Origin: Blattamonas nauphoetae | Taxonomy: Eukaryota > Preaxostyla > Oxymonadida | DNA: 64,000 nucleotides | Assembly (NCBI GenBank): GCA_033064195.1 | Contig: JARBJD010000006.1 | Coordinates: 620,001-684,000, forward strand | Reading direction: 5' to 3' | Shown here: piece after piece, positions 31,301 through 41,550 of the stretch | Layout: each line of letters opens with the position of its first letter | Position numbering within the stretch: the stretch's first letter is position 1 | Made by a program: the position numbers and the translations under genes | The notes under the pieces: generated by a model | Told to the model about the DNA's origin: nothing | Seen by the model: only the letters and a program-made list of their open reading frames with translations | The model's database searches: none

Positions 31301-34300
31301 GTGCCCGTCTCGAAGAAGAACAGGGTTGACATGAGATTGATCGGAATCGGCAGGTACTCGCCTGTGTCTGTTTGTGTGTGGATGTACGGAAGATAGTACG
31401 ACAACGAATTGAAATACAATCGAGACCCAGACATGGCTGGTGGTGGATAATGACTGTTGTCCTCGTTCACTTCCATCGTTGGCGGGAGGAGATTGCGAGA
31501 GAGTTGGGGATAGCCTTCCACTTCGACGTGTCGATACTGACCATCTTCATCGAATGACCGACCGCTCAACGAATAGCGGGAGGCACACAAAGAGGAGATA
31601 AGCTCCGTTATATCTGGGTGAGTGTCGGCGAATGTTTTGGAGAAGAAGAAATCAGATCCCTCAGCAAACGAATTGTTGAAGTATTTCTCTGCATAGAAAG
31701 AAAAATAGCTAGTCGTGACATTTCCATCGAAATATGCTCCAGATCCTTGCCTCGCCTTGCACCCGGAAATAGATGTATAAGAAAAATCTTTCATAAAGAT
31801 CATCCAAGGACCCATCCCAATCGTGATATAAGAGGTTCCTTCGTTGCAGATGTAAAGACCACCGCCCAAGTCAGCTGAGCAGTCGATGATATGCTGCAAA
31901 GACAGATAAAGAGCTCCATCTCCACAGTTCGTATTCTCAATGCACACTGCTCCTCCTTTGTGGGTGGCCGAACATCGAAAGAATGGGGCTGAAGAGGCTG
32001 TGAATGAACAGTTCTGGACAAAGATGGCACCACCGTTCGCTGCGTGGCAGTCCACAATCGGGATGTGGTTCACAGTGATAGATGTATCCTTTGCGTTGAG
32101 AAGTGCCCCGTTTTCAGATGTGGAGAGGTTGGTCACGCAGCAGACAGGGATAGAACCCATTACTATCAATGAAAAAGAGCCTCCTCTCGTTTCGAAGCAG
32201 GAGTGAGTTGAAAAAGCTATTGAGACGACTGATGTATTTAGAAGCGTGATTGATCCTTCAGACTGGCAGAATGCTCTGTTTGAAAGACCACCGTCGGAGG
32301 AAAGGATCGACTGGCTCACATACAGAGTTGAGGAGGTGTCGATGGTGATCATTGGGTCCGTCTGATTCGTGCTGAGAATGAGAATGCATGATGAGATGGA
32401 GATGGTCGAGGATGATTTCATTGTGAAGAGTGTTCCATCTGTCTGTGACGACTGAGTCAGTGCAGAGATTGGTGAAGTGATAGTCGATGCGATGGAGACA
32501 GACCCTCCATTGAACTCGATCGGTCGAAGAGACGTCATTTCCTTTCGAGTGGTGCAGAGAGTGAAATCGAAATTGGTGTTTTCACCGAAAATGATGGAGA
32601 GATCCAGTGCCTCCACATCACTCTGCGTGAGAGAGTCATAACAGTATGCGATTTGGCGATAAAGGTTAGAGTTATCATACACGTATAAAGAAGACGGAGG
32701 TTGGATGGAGTCCGACCCAGCACTGTCATCGACAATGTGAGGCACCAAACTGGCCGATGACAAGGATAATGGGAATGCGGAGGAAAAAGCGTCGACAGTG
32801 ATTGTTGAAAGGTGGATATCATGAGCGACGGATTCGTCTCGGCCACGATTGAGATAGAAGAGGGTTTTGGTAAGAGTCACATCGGATAGATCTGTGACAT
32901 TCAAATGGATGGCTCCACACAATCCAGTTTTCGAGTGACAAGACGAGAATTGGGCACTGATGTCGAGAGAAGCAGCGTTTTCACAATCGAGTGCTGCTCC
33001 TCCCAAACCACTCGTTCGTGTCAGATGACGGAAGACGACTTCTCTCAGTTTCAGACTTCCATCAACAACTGAGACCACACTTGATGAGCTTTCGATTTGG
33101 TGGAAGAGAGACATTTGAATTTGGACGACAGCAGCGCCGGAAATCGAGGTCAGCGAGCATTTCATCGACGAGAGAGTGTCGAAGTGGCAGAATGAGAAGG
33201 AGATTGTTCCGGCGGAGAACACGAAAGGAGGCGACGAAATGCCATCCACTCCAGTCATCCTCAGATTGTTCAAGAATAGCGACGCGTCCACAGTACACTC
33301 CACAATGGGAGCACCAGTCAGAGGAACCAGATTGAGATTGGTCAGCTTGATAGTACCGGGATTGTCCAAAAGCAGAGAGAACGATGATGACGGTTCGGTT
33401 GAGTCCCAATCTTCCTTTCGATAGTATCCACAGATGGTGGGAGAGCTGGATGAAATAATTCGAACTTCTCCGAAAGTGCCGGTTCCGAGTTTGATTTCTT
33501 TCGACTCGTTCGGTCCCACTGTCTGAAGAGCGGCGGAGAGAGAACCACACGGCGACGAGAACGAACAGTCCTCCCCTTCTTCACCACTCGCCACAAACAG
33601 CACATCATCTGTCACTTTTGAATCTCTCGATTGTGTGCACCCAAATGCTGCTGAGACAGAATTGAGTGGAAAGGCGATGGCCCAATCCGGATCTTGTTCT
33701 GCCGTGTTTCCTTCGAAGTGGCAGAACAAAAGCGATGCAGCAGACATGGCATACAGTCCACCAGACATACTCAATGCCGTGTTCGACACAAACTCGGAAT
33801 AAGAGACAGCGCAGTGAGAGACATAGGCACCTCCTCCCCAGCTATCCGCCTGGCACAAAATGAAGGACGAGCGAGTGATGAAATGCAAGCCAGAAGTGTA
33901 GATGCAGATGGCACCGCCGTTGGAGACAGACGTGCATCCGATGAATTTGCTTCCTTCGATTGTGAGTGTTGTGGAGGCTTCGGAAGTCGTCGATGAGATA
34001 AGGATGGCACCACCAGCTCCGTGTTCGCTCTGGCATTCGACGAACGTGCTGTTGGTGATGGAGAGAGGCGCTTGTGAGTAATGTCTAATGGCTGTGCCTC
34101 CAGTTGAAAAGGCACCTTCCGGATCAGTCGGTTCTTCCGTCATCTTTGTGAACGAGCAGTCGATGTATGTGACGGGGTTGGCTGTTGTGGCATATTTGAA
34201 GCGGGGTGGAATTGCCAGAGTGTCAAGAGTGGAGACGGACCAATACGAGTGCGATGGATCTCGCATGAATTCCCCTCCCTTGAAAGTGTAGGGGGGAGTG

Positions 34301-35343
34301 AAGAACTCAAGTTCCTTTGTGATGACGTCAGGAAAGGATGATGTGAGAAATACGTCTTTACTGGTCCAGGGCTTCGAGATCGACGAGCTGATCGAGTTGT
34401 TCTGGATATGGAACGATCCGCCAATGTTGGGGTCCTGAACAATCGTGTTTTGGAGTGCCCCAACAGAGTCAGACACACTCACGCCAACGCAGGTCTGCGA
34501 GAGTCGTCGAGCCGGAATCAGAGGGCGAGATTTCGACGAGGTCAAGTTCACAACATTCCATGATTCTATGCATGTTGAAATCTCACTGTTCTCCACAAAT
34601 GATGACTGTGACGGAGTAATGTCGAGGAGCACGCTGTTTCCGGATGTCAGTTGGTGAGATGACAGTTCGATTGATTTCACCACAACAGAAACACAGAAAC
34701 TTGCATCCGATGACATTAACTTCGTCAACGGTGCAATGTGACCATTTGGAGATTCGAATCGGGTCCGAGAAACCACGATCATGGATGGCGATGCCAAAGA
34801 CGAATCGGATGTCACAATCAGAGGTGACGTCCATCCACAAGACACAATCGTACAGTCCCTGATCGACAGTGATGATGAGACAACAGTCGACAACGAAAAT
34901 GATGTTCGGGAGGACTCGTCATGTCGGTTCGACGAAAGAGGAGATGTCTCTTTTGAAGTCAATTCGAGTTGAAACGATGAAAGACAAAGAGTGGAGTTCA
35001 ACATATCAAGAATACTCCCCGACATGTGTGTGCTGTTCTGGCCATGTTTCGAAGACGATTCAGGTCCATTCAACCCAAAATCGACATTCGATGAATGTGT
35101 CAGTTTCGTTGACACGGTTCCAACGAAATCGGTGCAACAGGAGTGCAATGCGAGTGAATCAGCAAAATAAAGATTTGACTCAAGTTCGTAGCGTTTTTCA
35201 TGATGTGGACCAACAGAATTCTTCCATTCATTGTTGAGAAGTGAATGCAGCGAGATCGGTTGGGAAGTGAGGGAGCGGAAATCGGTTCCGATTGCAACAG
35301 ATATGACTTGAATGACGATCAGGGCTAATCGTCCGCTGAACAT
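28318..35343 (-). CDS. Giant membrane receptor D: tandem paralogue of C, mosaic
   Basis: A 2341-aa single-exon protein with the start ATG at 35341-35343 and the same signal peptide as C. Architecture as for C: signal peptide, GGAI-type beta-helix, Cys/PC entry motifs, membrane-proximal domain, TM helix (IPLIVSLVALVLLVLLLWI), CCRRR and a pseudokinase tail with RWRAPEV, LGLILWEIETG and DPDDRP. The first about 1290 residues are almost identical to C. The remainder, including the segment NEDNSHYPPPAMSGS, instead resembles the third copy (compare NEDSSHYPPPAMYGS there, versus YESDSLSEPPTVPGP in C). D therefore appears to be a recombinant of its neighbours. The frame is intact and I see no reason to doubt that it is expressed. 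Confidence 0.9.
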   Translation of the reverse strand: MFSGRLALIVIQVISVAIGTDFRSLTSQPISLHSLLNNEWKNSVGPHHEKRYELESNLYFADSLALHSCCTDFVGTVSTKLTHSSNVDFGLNGPESSSKHGQNSTHMSGSILDMLNSTLCLSSFQLELTSKETSPLSSNRHDESSRTSFSLSTVVSSSLSIRDCTIVSCGWTSPLIVTSDSSLASPSMIVVSRTRFESPNGHIAPLTKLMSSDASFCVSVVVKSIELSSHQLTSGNSVLLDITPSQSSFVENSEISTCIESWNVVNLTSSKSRPLIPARRLSQTCVGVSVSDSVGALQNTIVQDPNIGGSFHIQNNSISSSISKPWTSKDVFLTSSFPDVITKELEFFTPPYTFKGGEFMRDPSHSYWSVSTLDTLAIPPRFKYATTANPVTYIDCSFTKMTEEPTDPEGAFSTGGTAIRHYSQAPLSITNSTFVECQSEHGAGGAILISSTTSEASTTLTIEGSKFIGCTSVSNGGAICIYTSGLHFITRSSFILCQADSWGGGAYVSHCAVSYSEFVSNTALSMSGGLYAMSAASLLFCHFEGNTAEQDPDWAIAFPLNSVSAAFGCTQSRDSKVTDDVLFVASGEEGEDCSFSSPCGSLSAALQTVGPNESKEIKLGTGTFGEVRIISSSSPTICGYYRKEDWDSTEPSSSFSLLLDNPGTIKLTNLNLVPLTGAPIVECTVDASLFLNNLRMTGVDGISSPPFVFSAGTISFSFCHFDTLSSMKCSLTSISGAAVVQIQMSLFHQIESSSSVVSVVDGSLKLREVVFRHLTRTSGLGGAALDCENAASLDISAQFSSCHSKTGLCGAIHLNVTDLSDVTLTKTLFYLNRGRDESVAHDIHLSTITVDAFSSAFPLSLSSASLVPHIVDDSAGSDSIQPPSSLYVYDNSNLYRQIAYCYDSLTQSDVEALDLSIIFGENTNFDFTLCTTRKEMTSLRPIEFNGGSVSIASTITSPISALTQSSQTDGTLFTMKSSSTISISSCILILSTNQTDPMITIDTSSTLYVSQSILSSDGGLSNRAFCQSEGSITLLNTSVVSIAFSTHSCFETRGGSFSLIVMGSIPVCCVTNLSTSENGALLNAKDTSITVNHIPIVDCHAANGGAIFVQNCSFTASSAPFFRCSATHKGGAVCIENTNCGDGALYLSLQHIIDCSADLGGGLYICNEGTSYITIGMGPWMIFMKDFSYTSISGCKARQGSGAYFDGNVTTSYFSFYAEKYFNNSFAEGSDFFFSKTFADTHPDITELISSLCASRYSLSGRSFDEDGQYRHVEVEGYPQLSRNLLPPTMEVNEDNSHYPPPAMSGSRLYFNSLSYYLPYIHTQTDTGEYLPIPINLMSTLFFFETGTVTRQAIVLMMSKNGGSPVEKVEVKHGEGSIETGIPFVEVADEGSIEFSTTKFVWTIDNHLCRLVSRSAHSSITGCEFTIQLSMSVPLVECESGTLVITSSSFTVQASPTDIFHPIVSSSSSTSLASNGKSGIEIEMFEVLFQDMTVQAGSAGVVVLHGADRIRLDRVRFVNVLNAEGKNGTRIVVHGRNLANVIECVPNSEFPSRGGDEDDLYESLDENEIVGSPFRSPTLLLYLTFFRAQTVLVHSIGRDGVWCGDVTFPCASLDEADLHLADSVLCTIAVVDVAQLKGEVDLRQDKTEIVSKGGDKSRVDVLGSGKLVNEAAILAHSLHLDSLAFSLSSGRSVVLLESRSGMLTVTSCSFSSSSPLHSKLLEVTGGSVELGKIDLSSTSFSDTLLSFSHFSSVNVSSLAHRECSAGTLMSFEGNGKTESRVELQNCVFNGTKEKISPNDDSLCFWTSSLIEIVSCSFESSLSTYSHLSQGGMHVVSSTVKMIGGESVGNNALSPAFPSLQRNIVCEKESLIELGTDPLESSSLWISTDSKCVVTRNNGSVVSNAFFIPTLTVKSCSSLFDKKTETFRLELNGTLLIPCGLTLVVSENTSSSNTEPVRISLSTERTTEWTETSMRMEVKSSEFEGLGEKREWVGHVEFGETGRTEAFSLKLSSKQAQSLAMQKTLPWLIPLIVSLVALVLLVLLLWICCRRRKATQSEVKAEMQEQDALPIEDEKLEILDPTNQNVQARSLIDSMTASSMKNSTHENDGSMSSAPSHESLVEALVCGHKLELSIVREQDTLYNALHVKKSLMVPKCVVRRQLALGLMKVASANRSTDILRKLSSHWVMFDGHGNVCLKTEEPKQTIAQAAVEGTGGEVEVSASKDGQRWRAPEVAKAEEEKDFGRVVDGSKASVFSLGLILWEIETGLVPFGELDGINAQRQIGTGVLPKMDGIHENMVDVISSCLQLDPDDRPTLSTVWSVLCTLTDSGDTVEENVQIGTH

Positions 35344-35670
35344 CACTGGAATCTCGGAAGTGATGATCTTAAAGTATGGTTTGATCGATGTATCTCGAGA
35401 ATCACTAAGAAAAAACAATATTATACAAGAATAGCAGGTTGTTCTGATTGACTAATCTAATCTTCATCGCTGTGCCGACGCAGACATGGGAGTGCATCCT
35501 CTTCCGGAAGCAGTGGCTCGTTTTGTCGGAAAGGACTTTGTTCGATCTCTGATCACTTTCCTCCAACTGGCTCTTGACTGGTTTCCTCTGTCGGCTGAAG
35601 CTCTTCACTTGAAAGAAGAGGGAAACGATCTTTCTCGGTTGCTGAGGACACTTCAGTCAGAAATGAAAGA
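31470..35670. repeat. Near-identical block shared with 22880-27079
   Basis: Partner of 22880-27079. Differences are few, for example at about 34084, 34405-34500 and in the small upstream ORF. The boundary at about 31470 coincides with the short variable segment before YFNSLSYYLPYIHTQ. Confidence 0.8.
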
Positions 35671-35716
35671 TCCACGAAAGTCAGGGATATTCGCTGCACT
35701 CCTCACCAGACAGTAG
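35486..35716 (+). CDS. Small divergent ORF upstream of receptor D (probable relic)
   Basis: A 76-aa frame, the second copy of the ORF at 26899. It is longer because the 453-bp segment is missing here, which joins the frame to a short tail (MKDPRKSGIFAALLTRQ). Divergence from the first copy is all at amino-acid-changing positions. Probably not a functional gene. Confidence 0.25.
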   Translation: MGVHPLPEAVARFVGKDFVRSLITFLQLALDWFPLSAEALHLKEEGNDLSRLLRTLQSEMKDPRKSGIFAALLTRQ

Positions 35717-36533
35717 AAATCGATGATGGGGACTGTTTGTTCATCCTTCCTTAATGTGGGGAAGAATTTGACATGAGAGAACCATACCGAATCACTGTGT
35801 CTTGGCGTTCTACCACTCTTCGTTCTCATTTCATTGACTCCTTTATGATCACACGATAGCCAGACGATTTGAATCAGATAATCAATCGAGAAAGTGATGA
35901 AGAAAGGAACGAAATGAAGGGCAGAGATGAAGAAAGAAAGAAGTGGAATGATTTCCCGAACAGAGAGAGTACGGATAGTAACGCTAATACTAAAACAAGT
36001 CTCAAGGGAAGAAAAGTGAATGGAAACAGAAAAATGAGATGGAAAAAGTTGCGACGAAACGTCGACAGGAGAGAATATGAAACCGGAGATGAACAGAATC
36101 AATCAGTCGTGATTGGATAGTTGAAAAGATGATCACGACTGAGTAAAGATAGCGTTGTTATGAAAGGTAATGAGGAAAGAGACTGAAGATGAAGAAGAAA
36201 GAAGAGCATTGAGATCGAGAAACGAAAAAGAAAATACGCGACATGGAATGAGGATGAATGAACGAAGAGGTGAGAAAAAGGTTCTGATGACAGGTGTGGC
36301 TGAATGTCGAGAATAAACTCGAGGGCAATGTGATATTGAATCGAGACCAATAAAGAAGTGTGAAAATGGGAGAAGAAGATGAAGTGAGACATGAATGACA
36401 CGGCACGATGAGATTGGTTCTGGCGATATGGAACAACTGATGTCAGAGAATCAAAAAAACCAATCATATCAGAAATGGAGAGAACGTTTGTGAATCAGAA
36501 ACGAAGTGTGTTGAATGAAGTGTCAAATTGCAG
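35717..36533. repeat. 3' flank of third receptor copy
   Basis: Non-coding, the partner of 27533-28317, and also related to about 19000-19720 downstream of C. It contains the roughly 83-bp stretch (about 36030-36117) that is also present downstream of C but missing downstream of D. Confidence 0.75.
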
Positions 36534-39500
36534 TCAGCGTGTCCCTATCTGCACGTTTTCCTCAACTGTATCACCCGAATCAGTCAGAGTGCACAGAACA
36601 GACCACACTGTCGACAAGGTTGGTCGGTCGTCGGGATCCAGCTGAAGGCACGACGAGATCACATCAACCATGTTCTCATGAATCCCATCCATCTTCGGAA
36701 GCACTCCGGTTCCAATCTGACGCTGAGCGTTGATCCCATCCAGCTCCCCGAACGGCACAAGACCAGTCTCAATTTCCCACAAGACGAGGCCAAGACTAAA
36801 AACTGACGCTTTCGATCCATCAACCACTCTCCCAAAGTCCTTCTCTTCTTCCGCCTTCGCAACTTCTGGTGCTCTCCATCGCTGACCATCTTTCGATGCA
36901 GACACTTCCACTTCTCCGCCAGTTCCCTCAACTGCCGCCTGAGCAATCGTCTGTTTCGGCTCATCTGTCTTCAGACACACATTCCCATGACCATCGAACA
37001 TCACCCAATGCGACGACAGCTTCCGAAGAATGTCTGTCGATCGATTCGCACTCGCCACTTTCATCAGTCCAAGTGCCAGCTGACTCCGAACAACACACTT
37101 CGGCACCATCAGCGATTTCTTCACATGAAGTGCGTTGTACAGCGTGTCCTGTTCTCGCACAATCGACAGCTCCAACTTGTGCCCACACACCAACGCTTCC
37201 ACAAGCGACTCATGACTCGGCGCGGACGACATCGACCCATCGTTCTCGTGGGTAGAGTTCTTCATCGAGGAAGCTGTCATGGAGTCAATGAGGCTTCGAG
37301 CTTGGACATTCTGGTTCGTTGGATCCAGAATCTCCAGTTTCTCGTCTTCAATTGGCAGAGCGTCTTGTTCGTTCATCTCCGCTTTCTCTTCAAGTTGCGC
37401 TGCTTTTCGGCGTCGGCAGCAGATCCACACAAGCAGAACGAGCAGGACGAGTGCGACGAGAGACACAATCAGCGGAATCAGCCAGGGAAGCGTCTTCTGC
37501 ATCGCCAACGACTGCGCTTGTTTCGAACTCAGTTTCAATGAGAACGATTCAGTCCGACCAGTCTCTCCGAATTCCACATGTCCCACCCACTCCCTCTTCT
37601 CCCCCAATCCCTCAAACTCACTCGACTTCACTTCCAATGTCAACCGCGTTTCCGTCCATTCTGTTGTTCGATCAGAGGAGAGAGCAATTCGCACTGGTTC
37701 AGTGTTCGACGACGATGTGTTCTCAGAAACAACCAAAGTCAGCCCACACGGAATCAGCAGCGTTCCATTCAGTTCAACTCTGAATGTCTCTGTCTTCTTG
37801 TCAAACAACGATGAACACGATTTCACAGTCAATGTGGGGATGAAGAACGGGTTCGACACAACCGAGCCGTTGTTCCTCGTAACAACACATTTTGAGTCGG
37901 TCGAGATCCAAAGTGACGACGACTCCAGCGGATCTGTGCCCAGCTCAATCAAACTCTCTTTCTCGCAAACAATATTCCGCTGCAAGCTCGGGAACGCTGA
38001 CAAAAGGGCGCTGTTCTCGATTGTGTCACCTTTTGACAATTTGGCGATCGACGACACAACATGCAGTCCTCCCTGCGACAGATGAGAATATGTCGACAAC
38101 GATGACTCGAACGAACATGACACAATCTCAATCAGCGACGATGTCCAGAAACACAGCGAGTCGTCGTTTGGAGATATCTTTTCTTTCGTTCCGTTGAACA
38201 CACAATTCTGCAGTTCCACACGAGATTCGGTCTTCCCATTCCCTTCAAATGACATCAGAGTTCCAGCTGAGCATTCCCGATGAGCAAGACTGCTCACATT
38301 CACACTCGAAAAATGAGAGAACGAGAGAAGCGTGTCGGAGAAGGAAGTCGATGACAGATCAATCTTTCCCAATTCAACTGATCCGCCAGTCACTTCGAGA
38401 AGCTTCGAGTGGAGTGGAGATGACGACGAGAACGAGCAGCTCGTCACTGTCAGCATCCCACTTCGAGATTCCAGCAGTACCACTGAGCGACCAGACGAGA
38501 GCGAGAAAGCGAGAGAGTCGAGGTGGAGAGAATGAGCGATGTTAGCTGCTTCGTTCACCAGCTTTCCAGATCCCAACACGTCCACTCTGCTCTTGTCTCC
38601 TCCCTTCGACACAATTTCTGTTTTGTCCTGCCGAAGATCCACCTCTCCCTTCAGCTGAGCAACATCCACAACTGCAATCGTGGAGAGAACACTGTCAGCC
38701 AAATGAAGATCGGCCTCGTCCAGACTCGTACACGGGAACGTCACGTCTCCACACCACACACCATCTCGACCGATGGAATGGACCAGAACGGTTTGAGCGC
38801 GGAAGAATGTTAAATAGAGAAGAAGTGTGGGCGAACGGAAAGGAGAGCTTATCGCCTCGTCCTCGTCGAGTGACTCGTACAAATCATCCTCGTCTCCTCC
38901 TCGCGAAGGGAACTCCGAGTTCGGCACACATTCAATCACATTCGCCAAGTTCCGGCCATGCACAACAATTCGTGTTCCATTCTTCCCTTCCACGTTCAAC
39001 ACATTCACAAAACGAACACGGTCCAGTCGAATTCTGTCGGCGCCATGAAGCACAACAACACCAGCCGAGCCTGCCTGCACTGTCATATCCTGGAACAACA
39101 CTTCGAACATCTCAATTTCGATTCCACTCTTTCCATTGGAAGCGAGAGAAGTTGACGAGGAAGAAGACACGATTGGATGGAAGATGTCAGTTGGAGACGC
39201 TTGCACGGTGAAGGAAGAAGAAGTGATCACCAGAGTCCCAGATTCACATTCCACAAGAGGAACGCTCATCGAAAGCTGAATCGTGAATTCGCAGCCAGTG
39301 ATCGATGAGTGTGCAGAGCGCGAAACAAGGCGGCAGAGATGGTTGTCGATCGTCCACACAAACTTCGTCGTCGAGAATTCAATCGATCCTTCGTCAGCCA
39401 CTTCCACAAACGGGATTCCGGTCTCAATCGATCCCTCACCATGCTTCACTTCAACTTTCTCCACAGGACTCCCTCCATTCTTCGACATCATCAGAACGAT

Positions 39501-39599
39501 GGCCTGCCTCGTCACTGTGCCCGTCTCGAAGAAGAACAGGGTTGACATGAGATTGATCGGAATCGGCAGGTATTCGCCTGTGTCTGTTTGTGTGTGGAT
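36534..39599 (-). pseudogene. 3' half of third tandem receptor gene, severed by an insertion
   Basis: Encodes the back part of a C/D-type receptor: end of the beta-helix, membrane-proximal domain, TM helix (LVALVLLVLLVWI), CCRRR and a pseudokinase with RWRAPEV, LGLVLWEIETG and DPDDRP. It matches D very closely. The frame runs out into the inserted element at 39600 and has no ATG at its new 5' end. Its missing front is at 42736-46692. The host coding lengths of the two parts (3066 and 3957 nt) sum to 7023 nt, exactly the coding length of gene C, and both parts are open throughout. The insertion is thus the only visible lesion and is probably recent. Confidence 0.85.
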
Positions 39600-39686
39600 C
39601 ACTCTGCAGTGATCTGATTCAGCCGAGCTACGAAGAGTGAGTGAGATCAATCTCTGAAGTGAGTCGAACACAACAATGGGTTAGAT
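39600..39686 (+). repeat. Left terminal inverted repeat of DIRS-like element
   Basis: The outer tip (about 39600-39632) forms a small hairpin (GATCACT / AGTGATC around CTGC, using the host GAT). The inner part (about 39633-39686, ending in gggttaga) is repeated inverted at 42660-42712. The tip itself is repeated inverted only in the internal complementary region. Confidence 0.85.
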
Positions 39687-39724
39687 CTCTGAATTTTAAT
39701 TTGCATTTTAATTTGAACACAACA

Positions 39725-40693
39725 ATGACTCAAGAAGAGCAGTTTGGTGAAATCTTTAAGGCGAGATTGCAGGAGCTTCGCAATTTGGCTGTCCAGGTGT
39801 TTACAAGCGGGCTTTCACCCAACTCCGAAGACGCTCAAAAATTTCAACAGATGGCGTTGCCACCCTACCTCTATCCCATTGCCGGTGCAATTTTCCATCT
39901 TTTACGACTATTTCTGGCGACAATTGATTGTGACTTCGGACTGGATAGCCAGGACTGGGAGGGACCGATCGGAGGTGCCCTGGTCCCAAATGTAGTCCAG
40001 CAGCGAATTTTGACCCCTCAACCGTTTCGTCAAAGGCAGAGTGATGATGTACATACGCCGAATATCGATAATGACGGATCGATGACACCCTGGATCGTCC
40101 GGACAACACCGCCTCCAGAACAAGTCGTCTTCCAGCCTGCACCACTTCAACCGCAGATGGGCATCGCTCCAACTCAAGCTGGACTTGGAGCAGACCTCGA
40201 ATATATGCAAGCCAGGGTAGAAGATGTTGCAAGGGAGCTCCCGATCTTCAACTGGGTTGCTCAGGCTCTTGCGACTCTGAAGGAGGTCCTGAAATTGGCC
40301 GAAGGGCTTCAGCTGAATATGGATATCCTTAGCAAATATGTTACAGAACATACACGGGATAGTGATGGTTTATTGGTAGGCCTTAAACATGAGGCCTTCC
40401 ACGCGGTCAGGTTAAGTATTGGCCTGTTCATAGCTGTCCGACAAGGCATGCCCTCTGTGCAAGCATTGGCGTTGATGGGGCTGAAAGCAGCGGAGCTGGT
40501 ACAACAGGTGGAACTGGCTCGCAAGGTCAATCTCGGTCTTGTCGAGCCGTCAATTGGGGAGGATGAGCTGGAACAGGAGAACGTTCGACGGCAGGAAGAG
40601 CTCCTCCAACAGGAGATGGAGCAAACGATTCGGGCAAGGGAGACTGCAGAGGCAGTCAGAGATGGACCACAATTTCGGTCTTTTCAATGGTGA
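39725..40693 (+). CDS. Gag-position ORF of the DIRS-like element
   Basis: A 322-aa protein from the ATG at 39725, about 40 bp inside the left repeat. The frame is open further upstream into the repeat without an ATG. It is predicted mostly helical: a helical N-terminal part (LQELRNLAVQVF, IAGAIFHLLRLFLATI), a Pro/Gln-rich middle (about residues 120-170), further amphipathic helices, and a C-terminal Glu/Gln/Arg coiled-coil-like tail. There is no zinc knuckle, protease or polymerase motif. By position it corresponds to the first ORF (Gag) of DIRS elements; the sequence itself is not one I recognise, so the assignment rests on architecture alone. Confidence 0.55.
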   Translation: MTQEEQFGEIFKARLQELRNLAVQVFTSGLSPNSEDAQKFQQMALPPYLYPIAGAIFHLLRLFLATIDCDFGLDSQDWEGPIGGALVPNVVQQRILTPQPFRQRQSDDVHTPNIDNDGSMTPWIVRTTPPPEQVVFQPAPLQPQMGIAPTQAGLGADLEYMQARVEDVARELPIFNWVAQALATLKEVLKLAEGLQLNMDILSKYVTEHTRDSDGLLVGLKHEAFHAVRLSIGLFIAVRQGMPSVQALALMGLKAAELVQQVELARKVNLGLVEPSIGEDELEQENVRRQEELLQQEMEQTIRARETAEAVRDGPQFRSFQW

Positions 40694-40854
40694 ATATGTT
40701 TTCAGACAGGAGGATGAAGGGCGGAGCCAGCAGTAATACACAGGAAAGCAGATCAAACACCTCAATTGCTTCTTAAGTTGGCGTCATCGCCCCAACGATC
40801 ACATCACAAACCACATCAGACTATCACCAGTCACACATCATAACACAACCATCA

Positions 40855-41550
40855 TCTTTTGGCATCAACGCCACAACATCATCTCAACAGTCAATGCTGG
40901 GATGCACTTCACAACATACTGCCCTCTGGCCTCCGAATGGCATCAACGCCGTGGATGGCAGAGGAGGAAGGTGCGGCCCTCGTTGGAGAGGGATATTGGC
41001 CGATGCAATTCAGAATGCCCGTGTTGTAGTAGATATCAGGGGAGAGAGATAGAAAAGAGGAGTCATCGGACATCTCTAGGATGTCGTCAACCACAATAGA
41101 CACAACAAAGTCAAACCTCATATCACAAACCACAATTTATGGCATCAACGCCACATCTACCATTCAAAACAAGTGGTTGGATACATTTCATATCATCCTG
41201 CCCTCTGACCTTCAAAGGCATCAACGCCGCAGATGGCAGAGGAGAATGTCGCTTCCCTCGTCATAGAGGGATAATGGTCAACGCAATTGGTACAGAGTAT
41301 ATTGAAGGAGATATCAGGGAATGGAGTTCAGTCTCCATCTTCATTCATTGCGAAAGGCTGTGTCAGCCACATCATACAAAGTTTTTTGCTATGAGTCGAC
41401 GATGTTGGAGGAACATGGGTCAGCAGGGTTCTTCTCGATCACCCTCCGCCAACTGAAAGGACAGTTTTTTTCCGACATTTCACAACATTGCGTCCTCTCG
41501 CCTCCGATTGGCATCGACGTCACAGGTGGCAGAGGAGGATGACAGGAATG
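40855..41550 (+). repeat. Three degenerate ~285-bp tandem repeats inside the element
   Basis: A recurring core (tgccctctggcctccg..tggcatcaacgcc..gatggcagaggagga) is found near 40918-40972, 41200-41255 and 41488-41545, spaced about 285 bp apart. Other phrases recur between cores, for example tcacaaaccac and tggcatcaacgccac at about 40860 and 41138, and a shared tail (gatatcaggg). Short open frames here have poor composition, so it is probably non-coding. Confidence 0.65.
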
